64,000 bases of DNA from Polaromonas naphthalenivorans CJ2 (GCF_000015505.1 NC_008760.1:1-64000); one strand, 5' to 3'. Numbered from the stretch's first letter, positions 27,456-37,119 are shown. Notes: generated from the letters alone by a model not told the origin. A program made the numbers and translations.

Positions 27456-27964
27456 AATCACCGGGTCATTGTGCCCATGTCGGGCAAGAAGTTGAAGTCT
27501 TCTATCGCTGGCATCCGCTGTATGGACGCCGCCTCAAGCGCCAATACAGCGAGCAGCGTGCCAACGGCGAGGTAGTCCACCTGGAGGCGCGACCCGGCGT
27601 CGTGATCGTGGTTGCCGCCTGGATGCTCGATGCCGCAGCTTGCGCTCACATGGAACTGGGCGCCCCGCAAGCCTCTGTGGGCGCGCTGGCCGAGCTGCAC
27701 CTGCTGCTGTCGCAGCGAGGATTTCGGCGAAGCTGCGCGGGTGTTTTCCACACCTGCGAGGAGCGCCATGAGCCATCATGTACCCGGACATCGCCGACGG
27801 TTGACGACATCGGCATCACTTCAGCCATCTCCCCCACGCCAGCTGAGCCTGACCCTCGAGTCCCCGGTCCTTCGGGACATGGCCTCGAGCGAACGGGCCG
27901 CCGTGGTCGCACGGCTGGCAACGCTGCTGCTGCAGGCAGCCGGCCTTCAAACCGAAAGGAGTGA
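27452..27964 (+). CDS. DUF5372-like small protein of the recombinase unit
   Basis: The recognisable part, VEVFYRWHPLYGRRLKRQYS through VVIVVAAWMLD and ALAELHLLLSQRGFRRS, matches a small protein family commonly found just upstream of serine recombinases in rhizobia and Burkholderiales. There is no in-frame ATG after the element end; a TTG at 27452, inside the core repeat, is the first possible start. The tail after RGFRRS may be non-homologous read-through. Function unknown; the Trp/His/Tyr-rich fold may bind DNA. Confidence 0.55.
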   Translation: MQSPGHCAHVGQEVEVFYRWHPLYGRRLKRQYSEQRANGEVVHLEARPGVVIVVAAWMLDAAACAHMELGAPQASVGALAELHLLLSQRGFRRSCAGVFHTCEERHEPSCTRTSPTVDDIGITSAISPTPAEPDPRVPGPSGHGLERTGRRGRTAGNAAAAGSRPSNRKE

Positions 27965-27980
27965 TCATGACGACCTCTGA
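27768..27980 (+). CDS. 70-residue accessory protein of the recombinase unit
   Basis: Start ATG 27768 with GAGGAG 6 bp upstream. The C-terminal half (RAAVVARLATLLLQAAGL, acidic end) resembles short helical proteins that sit between the DUF5372-like and recombinase genes in related units. It overlaps the recombinase start by 14 bp, so translation is coupled. Function unknown. Confidence 0.5.
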   Translation: MSHHVPGHRRRLTTSASLQPSPPRQLSLTLESPVLRDMASSERAAVVARLATLLLQAAGLQTERSDHDDL

Positions 27981-30036
27981 TCTGTTGCCGGCCGCAGTGC
28001 TGCGTCGCAAAGCTGTCGTCTATGTGCGCCAGTCAACTCAGTCACAAGTGCAGACCAACCTGGAGAGCCAGCGCCGGCAGTACGACCTGGTGGCGCAAGC
28101 TCGCCGCCTCGGATTTGCGCAGGTGGAAGTCATCGACGATGACCTCGGCCGTTCCGCCAGCGGTATGGTGGACCGACCGGGCTTTGAGCGGCTCGTGGCC
28201 TGGTTGTGCGCTGGCGAAGTCGGCGCCGTCTTGTGCTTCGACGCCTCCCGGCTTGCCCGCAATGGACGTGACTGGCACCACCTGCTGGAGCTGTGTGGCC
28301 TGGTCGAGGCACGGGTCATTGACCCGGACGGCGTGTACGACCCGTGCCGGCCCAACGACCGTCTGCTGCTGGGCATGAAGGGCAGTATCAGCGAGTTCGA
28401 GCTCGGCGTGATCAGGGCAAGGATGTTCGAAGCGGCTCGTGCCAAGGCGCATCGCGGTGAATTGCGCATCAGTGTCCCCATCGGCTACGTCTGGCACCGG
28501 CAGATCGGGTTGGGGTTGGATCCGGACATGCGCCTGCAGGAGACGATCCGGTTGATCTTCGCGCGCTTTCGCACGCTCGGCAGCGCCAGGCAGGTGATGC
28601 TTTCCCTTGCGGCAGACGATGTCCATTTCCCACGGCCCTCGGACGGCAAGAAGATGGTGAGCTTTGACTGGACGCCGATCCGCTACCGCAACGTGATCTC
28701 GATACTCAAGAATCCCTTCTATGCCGGCGTCTATGCATACGGCAAGAGTGAGAAGCGTACGACGCTCGTGCAAGGGCGACTTCGCAAGACCTACAAGCAT
28801 GGCAAGCCGCTCGATCGGTGGGACGTGATGATCAAGGATCATCACGAAGCCTACATCGACTGGGCCGAGTTCGAACGTAATCAAAAGCAGCTTGCCGTCA
28901 ATGCCTACGGTAAAGTCGATGGAACGAAGTCCGGGCGCGGTGGCCGGGCGTTGCTCGCGGGAATGCTGTGCTGCGGGCGTTGTGGGCGGCGCCTGACGGT
29001 GGCGTATACGGGGCGCGGGGTGCCTCAACCGGTGTACCGATGTGACCGCCCCAATCTTCAGCTCGCTCAGCCGAGATGCTTCACGTTTGGCGCACGCCGA
29101 CCCGACGAAGCGATTGCCCGGGAGCTGCTGCGCGCTGTGGAGCCCTTGGCCGTCGAGGCGGCATTGCAGGCTGAGCGGAGGTATATGCAAGTTCAAGCGG
29201 ACCAGCGACGAATCGTGGAGCTGGAGTTGCAGCAGGCCCGTTACGAGGCTGGTTTGGCAGAGCGCCGCTACGCGGCCTGTGACCCAGACCATCGCTTGAT
29301 TGCCGCACAACTGGAGAAGAGCTGGGAGGCTGCTTTGCAGCGCGTGCTCGCCTGTGAGCAGCGCTTGAACGTGGCCCGGCAGGTGCAGTCCTCTGCCAGG
29401 CCCGACTTGACCGGCTTGGAGGAAGATCTCGCGGCCGCGTGGGATGCGCCGGGCGTGACCATGCGCGCGCGCCAGCAGTTGCTGCGCACACTCGTCAAGG
29501 ACATCGTTGCCGATGTCGACGACCAGGCCCGCGAGGTCGTGCTGACGATTCACTGGCGCGGAGGCCAGCATTCGCAGGTGAGGGTCGTCAAGCCACGCAC
29601 AGGCGAGCACGGCTGCCGCACGCCCGATGAAGCCCTGGCCGTCATGCGCAGCATGGCAGGCAAGTGGTCTGACGAGCACATCGCCGCGACGCTCAATCGC
29701 ATGGGACTGCCCACGGGCCAGGCCAAGACGTGGACCGCGCATCGCGTGAGCTCCGTGCGCAGGGTCAACGACATCCATGCGTACCGCTCGGCCGAGAAGG
29801 ACGGGCAGTGGTTGACCATGTCAGAAGCGGCTGCCAAGCTCGGGGTCAACAACCACCGCATTCGGCGCCTGATCAAGGAGGGATTGCTGCCGGCCGAACA
29901 GGTGGTGCCGCGGGCGCCGTATCAGATTCGGGCCAGCGACCTGCTCGAGCAGCGGGTGATTGACGCCATCGCGCGAACACTCAGCCCGTGTCGGGCCGTC
30001 AGCGAGAAGCAGATGTCAATGTTTTCAAGCACTTAA
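27967..30036 (+). CDS. Large serine recombinase
   Basis: About 689 residues. Start ATG 27967 is preferred over GTG 27961 because AAAGGAG ends 6 bp upstream of it. The resolvase domain has VVYVRQST (catalytic Ser about 23), SRLARNGRDWHHLLELC and ERARMF-like helix E. The central recombinase domain reads IRYRNVISILKNPFYAGVYAYGKSE, followed by a zinc ribbon (LCCGRCGRRLTV, YRCDR), a coiled coil and a C-terminal excisionase-type helix-turn-helix (MSEAAAKLGVNNHRIRRLIKEG). It probably moved this unit into IS66 tnpC. Confidence 0.88.
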   Translation: MTTSDLLPAAVLRRKAVVYVRQSTQSQVQTNLESQRRQYDLVAQARRLGFAQVEVIDDDLGRSASGMVDRPGFERLVAWLCAGEVGAVLCFDASRLARNGRDWHHLLELCGLVEARVIDPDGVYDPCRPNDRLLLGMKGSISEFELGVIRARMFEAARAKAHRGELRISVPIGYVWHRQIGLGLDPDMRLQETIRLIFARFRTLGSARQVMLSLAADDVHFPRPSDGKKMVSFDWTPIRYRNVISILKNPFYAGVYAYGKSEKRTTLVQGRLRKTYKHGKPLDRWDVMIKDHHEAYIDWAEFERNQKQLAVNAYGKVDGTKSGRGGRALLAGMLCCGRCGRRLTVAYTGRGVPQPVYRCDRPNLQLAQPRCFTFGARRPDEAIARELLRAVEPLAVEAALQAERRYMQVQADQRRIVELELQQARYEAGLAERRYAACDPDHRLIAAQLEKSWEAALQRVLACEQRLNVARQVQSSARPDLTGLEEDLAAAWDAPGVTMRARQQLLRTLVKDIVADVDDQAREVVLTIHWRGGQHSQVRVVKPRTGEHGCRTPDEALAVMRSMAGKWSDEHIAATLNRMGLPTGQAKTWTAHRVSSVRRVNDIHAYRSAEKDGQWLTMSEAAAKLGVNNHRIRRLIKEGLLPAEQVVPRAPYQIRASDLLEQRVIDAIARTLSPCRAVSEKQMSMFSST

Positions 30037-30059
30037 CGAAGAGGGGCATTATGAACACG

Positions 30060-30066
30060 CCATTGC
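30060..30066 (+). repeat. CCATTGC core repeat, right end of the recombinase unit
   Basis: Second copy of the 7-bp core; see 27449-27455. Confidence 0.7.
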
Positions 30067-31482
30067 CCATGGCCGAATCAGATTTTCGAGATGGTTGTTA
30101 TCAATCTGGACGTTGCCGTCGGCCAGATAAGTTGTCAGCGCTTCCCAGCGGTTCAGGCTGTAGTCAATCGCTTTGGCCGTGGCACTGCCCTCGGGCACGC
30201 GTTGCCTCTCCCGCTTCAGCCAGGCGTGCAGGTCCTTGCAAAGCGGCTTTGCGCTCGATTGCCTGATAGAGAGTCGATCTTCGGGCGACAAGCCTTTGAC
30301 CTGGCGCTCGATCTGGTAGAGCGCGGCAATGCGCTGTATCACTTGCGTGCCCACCGGACTCAGGCGGTCCTTGACCAGTTCATCAAACTTGCGACGCGCG
30401 TGCGCCAGGCAAGCTGCGCCGACGCGGCTCTCCTGCTTCAGGACCTGGTCGTACACCCCGTACCCGTCGGAGATCAGCGTGCCCGACCAGCCCTTGAGAA
30501 ATTCAAGCGGGTACTTGGCCCCTCTGCCCAGGCAAAATTCATACACCACGCCGGGTGAAACATCAAAGCCGCTTCTAGCATAAGCCCAGACGTAGGCCCG
30601 CTTGGTCTTGCCCGCGCCGGGGTCCAGCATGGCCACTGGCGTCTCGTCGGCATGAACCACCGCGCAGCTGAGGACAAACTCCCGGTGCGCCGCATACAGG
30701 GGCACAAGGGCAGCGCCTGCCTGGCCAGACCACGATGCCAGCGTCGAGCGCGGCGTGTGAACGCCAGAGCGGGCGTTGATTTGTTCTTGCCGGTAATACG
30801 GAATGTGATCGACGAAGCGGCTCACGGCAGTGTGTGCCACCAGGCCTGCCGTGGGCATGCCTTTGTCGATGATCTGTGGCCCCACCGGTTCTTGTACCAG
30901 GGTCTGGCAGCACTTGCAGGCCCATTTGCCGCGGATGTGGCGGTGCACGAAGAATTCGGCTGGAATGATGTCCAGGCGTTCGCTCACGTCTTCACCGATA
31001 CGCACCATGGCCTGACCGCATCCGCAGGTTGTGTTCTCTGGCTCGTGGTGGTGTTCGACCCGTTTGAGGTGTTCTGGCAGGGCTTGACGTTTGGGCTTAC
31101 GGCGGGTGTCATGCTCGGTGTCTGCCGTGTCGCCAGAATCCTTGGCGACCGCCTTCAGTGCTGCAAGTTGTGCTTCCAAATCCGCCTGGTCGGCCGCCAG
31201 CGTTTCTTCAAACAACTGGCGCTGCTCAGCATTCATGCGCTCGGTCTTGGCATCAAAGCGCCAAGCCTTCAGGCGGCGCAGCTCAAACAGGATGCTCTGG
31301 ATACGCGCTTCCTTGAACTCGATGGTCTTCGCCTGCGAGTCAATTTGCTGGCTTTGCTGGCCAATGTGCTGGAGAACCTTGGCCGCCAACGCTGCAGCGG
31401 CCTCAGGGCCCAGACTGACTCGATCTGAAATACCGTATGGCTTCCGTATCTGTAGTCCATCACCAACCTCCAGCATCCTCAT
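30067..31482 (-). pseudogene. tnpC: IS66 tnpC, 5' part (split gene)
   Basis: N-terminal about 470 residues of an IS66 TnpC transposase: a coiled coil, ELRRLKAWRFDAKTERM, a zinc-finger region (CGCGQAM, WACKCCQ), then the DDE core with VVHADETPV and ISDGYGVYD and the Glu region NNHLENLIRPWAM. The frame then enters the inserted unit and stops after two codons (CS). The TnpA and TnpB genes that normally accompany TnpC were not found in the 430 bp upstream. Confidence 0.85.
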
Positions 31483-32074
31483 TTTCTCAGCTGAAGCTGA
31501 CCGGCTGGAAGCCGGTGGTTTTAACCTTCTGATGGAAAATAAAGCCAGGCATCAGGTCACTGGCTCCTTGCCGTCATGCCAGATGGCGCGACGGCAAAGG
31601 GACTCGTTTGGTTACCTTGTTTAAAGGCCCCATCTGCATAAGCGATACCACCTTGCCCGAGTAGGCAGGTTGGCGTGGACACTACTGTCCAACTCCTGAT
31701 GTTGAACCAATTTTAAACGCAAAAGACTAAACTCCGGGCAGGCATCGTAGAAGGCAGACTAAAGCATTAGTTTTTCTACCGTTACGCATATTAATTGCGC
31801 TATTTGGCTGACTGTACCGGAATTGGTCAGCCATTTTGCAGTCGGAATTCTCGGAAGCAAGCTCATACTGTGAGCCTTAGCTAGAAAATAATAGAACTTC
31901 ACCGAAATGGAAAGACAGGGAGGGACATGGGTATTACGACGATTTATTCAAACTGGATCGCAAAGACGCGTGACTGAACACCAAGGGACTTCCCACTTCC
32001 CGGTAACGGCATCGGAGTGCCAAGATTGGCGTGTTGGAAGGCCATTCTGCAACCATTTTGGAAGGAGAAGTCCC
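31483..32074. other. Non-coding block between IS66 and IS110
   Basis: No gene was recognised. TGGCTGAC (31805-31812) and GTCAGCCA (31826-31833) form a perfect 8-bp stem with a 13-base loop, 240 bp upstream of the IS110 transposase. It could belong to the structured non-coding end of IS110; bridge RNA lies upstream of the transposase in the IS110 group and downstream in the IS1111 group. Confidence 0.35.
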
Positions 32075-33031
32075 ATGAGCAACATGACACGAGTCGGCGT
32101 TGATTTGGCGAAAAATCTCATTCAGGTCCATGCTGTGGACGTGGCAGGCAAAGTGATGACGAATCCCGCCGTGAAACGGGAGAACTTCCTGCAATGGTGC
32201 GCTCAGTTGCCCACAAGTTACTTGGTGGCGATGGAGGCGTGCAGCGGTGCCCATCACTGGTGCCGCCAGTTGCGCGAGCGCGGCCTCGATACCCGCATAA
32301 TTGCAGCGCAGTTCGTGGCGCCGTACTGGACGCAAGGCAAGAGCGGCAAGAATGACGCCAATGACGCGGCAGCGGTTTGCGAAGCGGCTTCGCGGCCGCA
32401 CATGAACTTCGTGCCGCCCAAGACGATCGCCCAGCAAAGCATGCTATGCATGCATCGCCTGCGTGAAGGGCTTAAGGAAGAGCGAGTCGCCTGCATCAAC
32501 CGCATCCGTGGATTGCTTGCCGAGTTCGGGATGGTGGTGCCGCAAAAGCCAGAGGTGCTCGAGCACCATTTGAGCGAGCTGATCGAGGATGCCGGCAACT
32601 ATATTGCCAGCATGGCCCGACTGGTGCTGCAAAGGGCGCAGGAACACTGGAAAGAAATCGACCAGCACCTTCAATGGTGCGACCAGCGCATTGCTGCTCA
32701 CCAAAAGGACAACGAGCAGGTGCACCGTGCGGCCGAGCTCAAGGGCATTGGCCCCGTCACCGCCTCAGCGGTCGTGGCGACGGTGGGCGACATCAAGCAG
32801 TTCAAGAACGGCGCCCAGTTCGAGGCCGGGCTGGGCTTGACTCCGCGCCAGCACTCCAGCGGCGGCAAAACCAGCCTGGGCAGCATCACCAAACAGGGCG
32901 ACACGTATTTACGCACCCTGTTGATTCAGGGTGCCAAGTCCGTGGCGTTGATCCATCGAGAGCCGGCTGACCCTATTTCTCATGGGCGCAGCGCCTGCGA
33001 GAGTGCTGCGGCTGGCAAAAAGAGGTGGTAA
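32075..33031 (+). CDS. IS110-family transposase, C-terminus altered
   Basis: Start ATG 32075 with GGAGAAG upstream. The DEDD domain is visible (TRVGVDLAKNLIQVHAVD, SGKNDANDAAAV), as is the C-terminal helix-hairpin with ELKGIGPVTASAVVATVGDI and KQGDTYLRTLLIQGAKS. After HREPADPIS the frame departs from the family: the expected WAQRLRECCGWQKEVV continues in the next frame, then homology ends at about 33025. So the last 30 to 40 residues are lost through a frameshift and truncation, and the copy is probably inactive. Confidence 0.8.
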   Translation: MSNMTRVGVDLAKNLIQVHAVDVAGKVMTNPAVKRENFLQWCAQLPTSYLVAMEACSGAHHWCRQLRERGLDTRIIAAQFVAPYWTQGKSGKNDANDAAAVCEAASRPHMNFVPPKTIAQQSMLCMHRLREGLKEERVACINRIRGLLAEFGMVVPQKPEVLEHHLSELIEDAGNYIASMARLVLQRAQEHWKEIDQHLQWCDQRIAAHQKDNEQVHRAAELKGIGPVTASAVVATVGDIKQFKNGAQFEAGLGLTPRQHSSGGKTSLGSITKQGDTYLRTLLIQGAKSVALIHREPADPISHGRSACESAAAGKKRW

Positions 33032-33084
33032 GCCGGAGCCCTAGAAAATTCTGTAGGAAAATATCACCGCCTGCATTCATTCTG

Positions 33085-33267
33085 AACCAAAAACGCCCAC
33101 CGGACACGCCGCCCAAGCTCAACGAGGTGGTGCACCTGGTGGCCCGGCTCGGTGGCTTTCTGGCGCGAAAAGGCGACGGTGAGCTAAGTGTCAAGATCAT
33201 CTGGCTGGGCATGCAGCGCATCTTGGACTTTCTCGCTGGCGTCAGGGAGTTGTGTATAACGAAATGA
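33085..33267 (+). pseudogene. C-terminal fragment of an IS4-family (Tn5-like) transposase
   Basis: PPDTPPKLNEVVHLVARLGG followed by KGDGELSVKIIWLGMQRILDF is the typical end of IS4/Tn5-type transposases. Only about 55 codons remain, directly after the truncated IS110. Confidence 0.65.
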
Positions 33268-33333
33268 ATTGAAAGAGATTGAAAAGCATCAAAATCAATA
33301 ACTGGAATTAGAACAAAACACATGGTCGAATTC

Positions 33334-34608
33334 TTAATTATTCGCAAGAATTCCTTTTTTCTTAGCTTCTTTTAGCCAAACAGGAAACTCGCTTAATAAA
33401 CGATTATAAAGTTCTTCATCTTTAATTTTTTTTAAGTCATCGACAGCAAAGAAACCCGCATTATCAATTGCGCGTCCTTTCATATTATCCAATTCTTCAA
33501 GAATACCATAACCTGAACCAGCAACACCAACAAATTGCCAAAAAATCGGATAATTTGAAGCCTCAATCAAAATTTGTTTAATACTACTCGCTTTATCAAT
33601 GCCGCCATCAGTTATAAAAATAACCAATGCAGGTAAATTGGAGTTTTTGTAGGTTTCTAAAACCTCTTGCATAACAGGTGGTTCGTTATTCCCAACTCCC
33701 AATCCTTTTATAATCCCCAAAAAACCACTTTCCGTATTTTTATCCAAATAATCTTTCACATTACTTATTGTCATATCTAAATATTTCTTATGGCTTGAAG
33801 CGTAAAACCAGGTGTCTAAATTGCCATCATCGTCCAAACGCGCTGCAAGTAGAACAATTCGATCTATAACCGCTTGAATTGTTCCATTCTTATACGATGC
33901 AGACATAGAACCTGAAGCATCAATAACAATCGCCACTTTTGCGATAACATCTTGAAGCTGATTTTTTTCTAACGAAATTGACAGTTTTTTTGCCAAACTT
34001 AAAAGTTGTGGAGCTTCTTTTTCTAACTTTTTTTCAAGCGATAGCGCTTTCGATAATTGAACTTTTTGGACAGATGAAACGAGTGGCGTGATGTCTTCTT
34101 CACCGCCAAAATGCTCAAGCAACGCACTCAATCCTCCATTAAAACCTTGCCCAAAAGCATTAAAACGCCACTCACCATTTTTACGATAAATATCACCAAG
34201 CATTAATGATTTTTCGTTATTAAAGTCTGAACCGTAAAAATTAAATCGCCCTATCTCTGAATTATTACTTAAAAACCTAAAATAACCCGATTGCATTTGA
34301 TTCATAGTTTGCGAAGCATCAATTGCCGCCGTAAAACTAAGCGATTCAACGGTAGCAGGTAATTTATTCAAATCACACGCAAACATTGCCAAGTTATTTG
34401 TAAACGATAGCGAAATACCGCCGCATGACGTTTTTGGTTGATTGAAAAATATCATGTATTCATCACGCAATAATTTGCCATTCGCATTCAAACCAAAGCA
34501 TGAAAAATCAACAGATATTCCTGTTATCGATAATTCAATTTGAAACGCATGGTTTGTATTTGGCAAAAATTTAGCGATGGATATGCGTTGACCTTTTAGA
34601 ATTTTCAT
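33334..34608 (-). CDS. terF: TerF-like protein: TerD domain fused to a vWA domain
   Basis: About 424 residues from ATG 34608. Residues 1-165 form a TerD-type domain (VDFSCFGLNANGKLLRDEYMIFFNQ, GEWRFNAFGQGFNGGLSALL). A Lys/Leu-rich linker follows, then a vWA domain from about 222 with a complete MIDAS (DASGSMS, Asp230, Ser232, Ser234) and FITDGG. Domain order and length match TerF. The gene is much more AT-rich than the IS sequences on both sides and stands alone, about 5 kb from the rest of the ter genes and in opposite orientation to the nearest of them. It was probably separated from the island by transposon insertions. Confidence 0.85.
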   Translation of the reverse strand: MKILKGQRISIAKFLPNTNHAFQIELSITGISVDFSCFGLNANGKLLRDEYMIFFNQPKTSCGGISLSFTNNLAMFACDLNKLPATVESLSFTAAIDASQTMNQMQSGYFRFLSNNSEIGRFNFYGSDFNNEKSLMLGDIYRKNGEWRFNAFGQGFNGGLSALLEHFGGEEDITPLVSSVQKVQLSKALSLEKKLEKEAPQLLSLAKKLSISLEKNQLQDVIAKVAIVIDASGSMSASYKNGTIQAVIDRIVLLAARLDDDGNLDTWFYASSHKKYLDMTISNVKDYLDKNTESGFLGIIKGLGVGNNEPPVMQEVLETYKNSNLPALVIFITDGGIDKASSIKQILIEASNYPIFWQFVGVAGSGYGILEELDNMKGRAIDNAGFFAVDDLKKIKDEELYNRLLSEFPVWLKEAKKKGILANN

Positions 34609-34895
34609 AATTTTCAACTCGTAATGTTTATTTTAAAAAAGCGGCTTTGAATATACTGGACAGTGCCAAGTTTTCACCCCTGTTCACGCAACCGTCCGTT
34701 CCCCTTCAGAGGGCGAGTCATGGCAGGGGTATTTAGCCATGATTTTCGTCAGGTCAGGAGTCAAAGCGGGAACCGCTATAAATTCCGGGAGGATGGATCG
34801 CAGCGCATTTGCGACGATCAGCTCAGAAGGCGGCATGGCCACATTCGTGGTATACGTAATCAGCTGCGAAAGCAGCGCCAGACCTCTGCGGTGTG

Positions 34896-35119
34896 ATTGA
34901 TGGCCGGGTGCTGCAACAGACCTTGCGCGATACAGTCCTCGGGCGCAAAAACTACCTGCACTTTGGCTCGGACGCCGGCGGCGAGCGCGCTGCCGTGATC
35001 GGCTCGTGCAAGCTGGGCGGCATTGACCCCAGGCCTACCTGCACGATGTGCTGGAGCGCATCGCTGACCATCCGATCAACCGGATTGACGAGTTTCGGCC
35101 CTGGCGGGTCGCCGAGTAA
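34896..35119 (+). pseudogene. C-terminal fragment of a second IS66 tnpC
   Basis: GRKNYLHFGSDAGGERAAVI is IS66 TnpC. After GGIDP the frame shifts and the family sequence continues in the next frame as AYLHDVLERIADHPINRIDE to a stop at 35119. It differs from the split copy at 27252. Between 34609 and 34895 nothing was recognised. Confidence 0.65.
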
Positions 35120-35270
35120 CTCAGACCCCCGGGACAAGCGGCTTCGGAAACGCAAGACATGGCGCGCGCGGCGTGATGTAGGCCACAGCGTGTCCACCCA
35201 TTTCGCTACAGTAACCCAAGCATGACGGCCAAACTGCACCGACTGCCAAGAGGCGCGAAGAACGTGTGTA

Positions 35271-35440
35271 CGATCTTCTAAGCAACAGGGCCAAAAACGC
35301 CATATGGATGAACTGCAAGCTGGTGTTGAGGTGGCGTTCGCAGTTTTTCCACAGCCGCCGGTTCTTTTCCAGCCAGGCAAAGCTGCGCTTAACGACCCAG
35401 CGCCTGGGAATGACGGCAAACTTGTGCAACTCGCTGCGCT
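35271..35440 (-). pseudogene. C-terminal fragment of an IS5-family (IS427-like) transposase
   Basis: FAVIPRRWVVKRSFAWLEKN and a following LALLLRRS are the end of the DDE domain of IS427-type transposases. The upstream two thirds are absent. Confidence 0.6.
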
Positions 35441-35588
35441 TGGGAAGGTCTGCATAACTCGCTTCCAACTGAAGTAATAGCACGTTGATTTTCAAGGGAT
35501 AGGATTTCAGGCAAAACATTCTTGTTTTTGTCGCCCGCATGCGCATTTCTCCATTCTTTTGCGGGCACTACCCGGTTTTCAGACGCAC

Positions 35589-35688
35589 TCATGCCTGCGC
35601 CTGCATCAAGCGATTCCTACTCATCCACAGGTTCGACAGCGCAAACAGCGTCTTGAGTTGCAGCGTGTTTTTCTTCAAGCCTTTGTAG
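35589..35688 (-). pseudogene. IS5 transposase, 3' part (split by the element at 35689-37111)
   Basis: YKGLKKNTLQLKTLFALSNL and the following WM are the C-terminus of an IS5-subgroup transposase. The matching upstream part lies at 37112-37790 and ends at GFVKVRYK, so the two halves join exactly across the inserted element. Confidence 0.8.
35681..35688 (+). repeat. 8-bp target duplication CTTTGTAG, left copy
   Basis: CTTTGTAG is repeated at 37112-37119, directly at the other end of the inserted element. Confidence 0.8.
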
Positions 35689-37111
35689 TCCACCTGAAAA
35701 ACACGCAAGCTCTTGATCTGTCTGGGGAATTTACGGATTGGTGAAGTTTGGATTTGCAGGAAAATAAATGCCATCCATTTGATTTCTTGCAAATTTCGAC
35801 AAGGTTTTCATGGGACCCAGACCGCGCACACCTCAGACGGACGAGTTGCCCCGTCCCCGCCTGGACGAGCAGCTCAAGATGAGCCACCCCCTGGTTCGGC
35901 TGGCCAACCTGATGAACTGGGAGGAGATCGAACGCAGTTTTGGCGCCCATTTCACTTCAAGCCGAGGGCGCCCTGCACTGAGTCCTCGCCTGGTCGCGGG
36001 CCTGCTGTATCTGCAGCATGCCAACGACGCCAGCGATGAAGCGGTGGTGGCGACCTGGCTGGAAAACCCTTACTGGCAATACTTCTGCGGCGAAACCTAC
36101 CTGCAGACCGAGTTGCCCATCGACCCCTCCAGCCTGACGCGCTGGAGAAAGCGCATTGGCGAAGAAGGCGTCGAGGTCTTGCTGGCCGTCACCATCGAAG
36201 CGGCCCGTGCGGCCGGCCTGATCAAGAAAAGCAGCCTGGACAAAATCATCGTCGATACCACCGTCATGCCCAAAGCCATCGCTCACCCGACCGACAGCCG
36301 CTTGCTGGAGAAAAGCCGCCAGCACCTGGTCAGGCTCGCTGATGAACACAGTCTGCAGCTACGCCAGAACTACAACCAGCAGGCGCCGCGCATGGCCGCG
36401 CAGATCGGCCGCTATGCCCATGCCAGGCAATTCAAGCGCATGCGCAAAACCCTCAAGGCGCTGAGAATCCGGGTGGGCCGCGTGTACCGTGAAGTCACTC
36501 GCAAGCTCGCTCAGCTGCCAGAGCAGGCGCGGCACAAAGCCCGGGACCTGCTGCACCGCGTGGGCCGCATCCTGACGCAACAGCCCAGGGACAAGAACAA
36601 ACTGTATGCGCTGCACGCACCAGAGGCAGAGTGCATCTCGAAGGGCAAGGCCAGAACGCCCTACGAGTTTGGGGTCAAAGTGACGATTGCCACCACGCTC
36701 AAGGAGGGCCTGGTGGTCGGGATGCGCAGCATGCCGGGCAATCCGTATGACGGGCACACGCTCGACGAAGCCATTGAGCAGGTCGAAATCCTCGCCGAGC
36801 AAAGGCCCGGCATGGCCATCGTGGACAAGGGCTACCGGGGCGCGCAGGTCGAGGGAGTACAGATTCTGCGCTCAGGCCAGCGCCGGGGCGTCACCCGAGC
36901 CATGAAGGCGATGATCAAGCGGCGAAGTGCCATTGAGCCGACCATTGGGCACATGAAGATGAAGGGACGGCTGGCCCGAAATCCGCTCAAAGGTACGCTG
37001 GGTGACGCCTTGCACGCCGTGCTGTGCGGCGCGGGCCACAACATCCGGCTGATGCTCAAGAAGCTGCATGTCTCTCCTGTCGCGCCGTAAAACTGAATTG
37101 TTCAGCGTGGA
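35689..37111 (+). mobile_element. Insertion sequence nested inside an IS5 transposase gene
   Basis: A 1423-bp element with imperfect inverted ends (TCCACCTGAAAAA at the left, TCCACGCTGAACAA read inward from the right) and an 8-bp target duplication CTTTGTAG. Removing it and one duplication restores the IS5 reading frame. It encodes one DDE transposase. Confidence 0.8.
35810..37090 (+). CDS. IS5/IS1182-type DDE transposase
   Basis: A 426-residue transposase. The DUF772-type N-terminal domain reads RLANLMNWEEIERSF and GRPALSPRLVAGLLYLQH. The core has IIVDTTVMPKAIAHP for the first Asp, AIVDKGYRGAQVEG for the second and SAIEPTIGHMKMKGRLARN for the Glu. Intact from start to stop, so this is probably the youngest transposition in this cluster. 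Confidence 0.82.
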   Translation: MGPRPRTPQTDELPRPRLDEQLKMSHPLVRLANLMNWEEIERSFGAHFTSSRGRPALSPRLVAGLLYLQHANDASDEAVVATWLENPYWQYFCGETYLQTELPIDPSSLTRWRKRIGEEGVEVLLAVTIEAARAAGLIKKSSLDKIIVDTTVMPKAIAHPTDSRLLEKSRQHLVRLADEHSLQLRQNYNQQAPRMAAQIGRYAHARQFKRMRKTLKALRIRVGRVYREVTRKLAQLPEQARHKARDLLHRVGRILTQQPRDKNKLYALHAPEAECISKGKARTPYEFGVKVTIATTLKEGLVVGMRSMPGNPYDGHTLDEAIEQVEILAEQRPGMAIVDKGYRGAQVEGVQILRSGQRRGVTRAMKAMIKRRSAIEPTIGHMKMKGRLARNPLKGTLGDALHAVLCGAGHNIRLMLKKLHVSPVAP

Positions 37112-37119
37112 CTTTGTAG
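37112..37119 (+). repeat. 8-bp target duplication CTTTGTAG, right copy
   Basis: Matches 35681-35688. Confidence 0.8.

Larger units (their letters stand above)
27449..30066 (+). mobile_element. Three-gene serine-recombinase mobile unit inserted in IS66 tnpC
   Basis: About 2.6 kb inserted in the tnpC gene on the opposite strand, bounded by CCATTGC repeats. It carries a DUF5372-like gene, a 70-codon gene and a large serine recombinase, all on the plus strand and overlapping. Joining the flanks across one CCATTGC restores the IS66 reading frame through NLIRPWAM-GRRAW. No inverted repeats are seen at its ends, as expected for serine-recombinase elements. Confidence 0.75.

Noticed and set aside
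28042..29778. 578-codon minus-strand open frame opposite the serine recombinase
   Set aside because: High-GC antisense shadow; the plus strand carries every recombinase motif in order.
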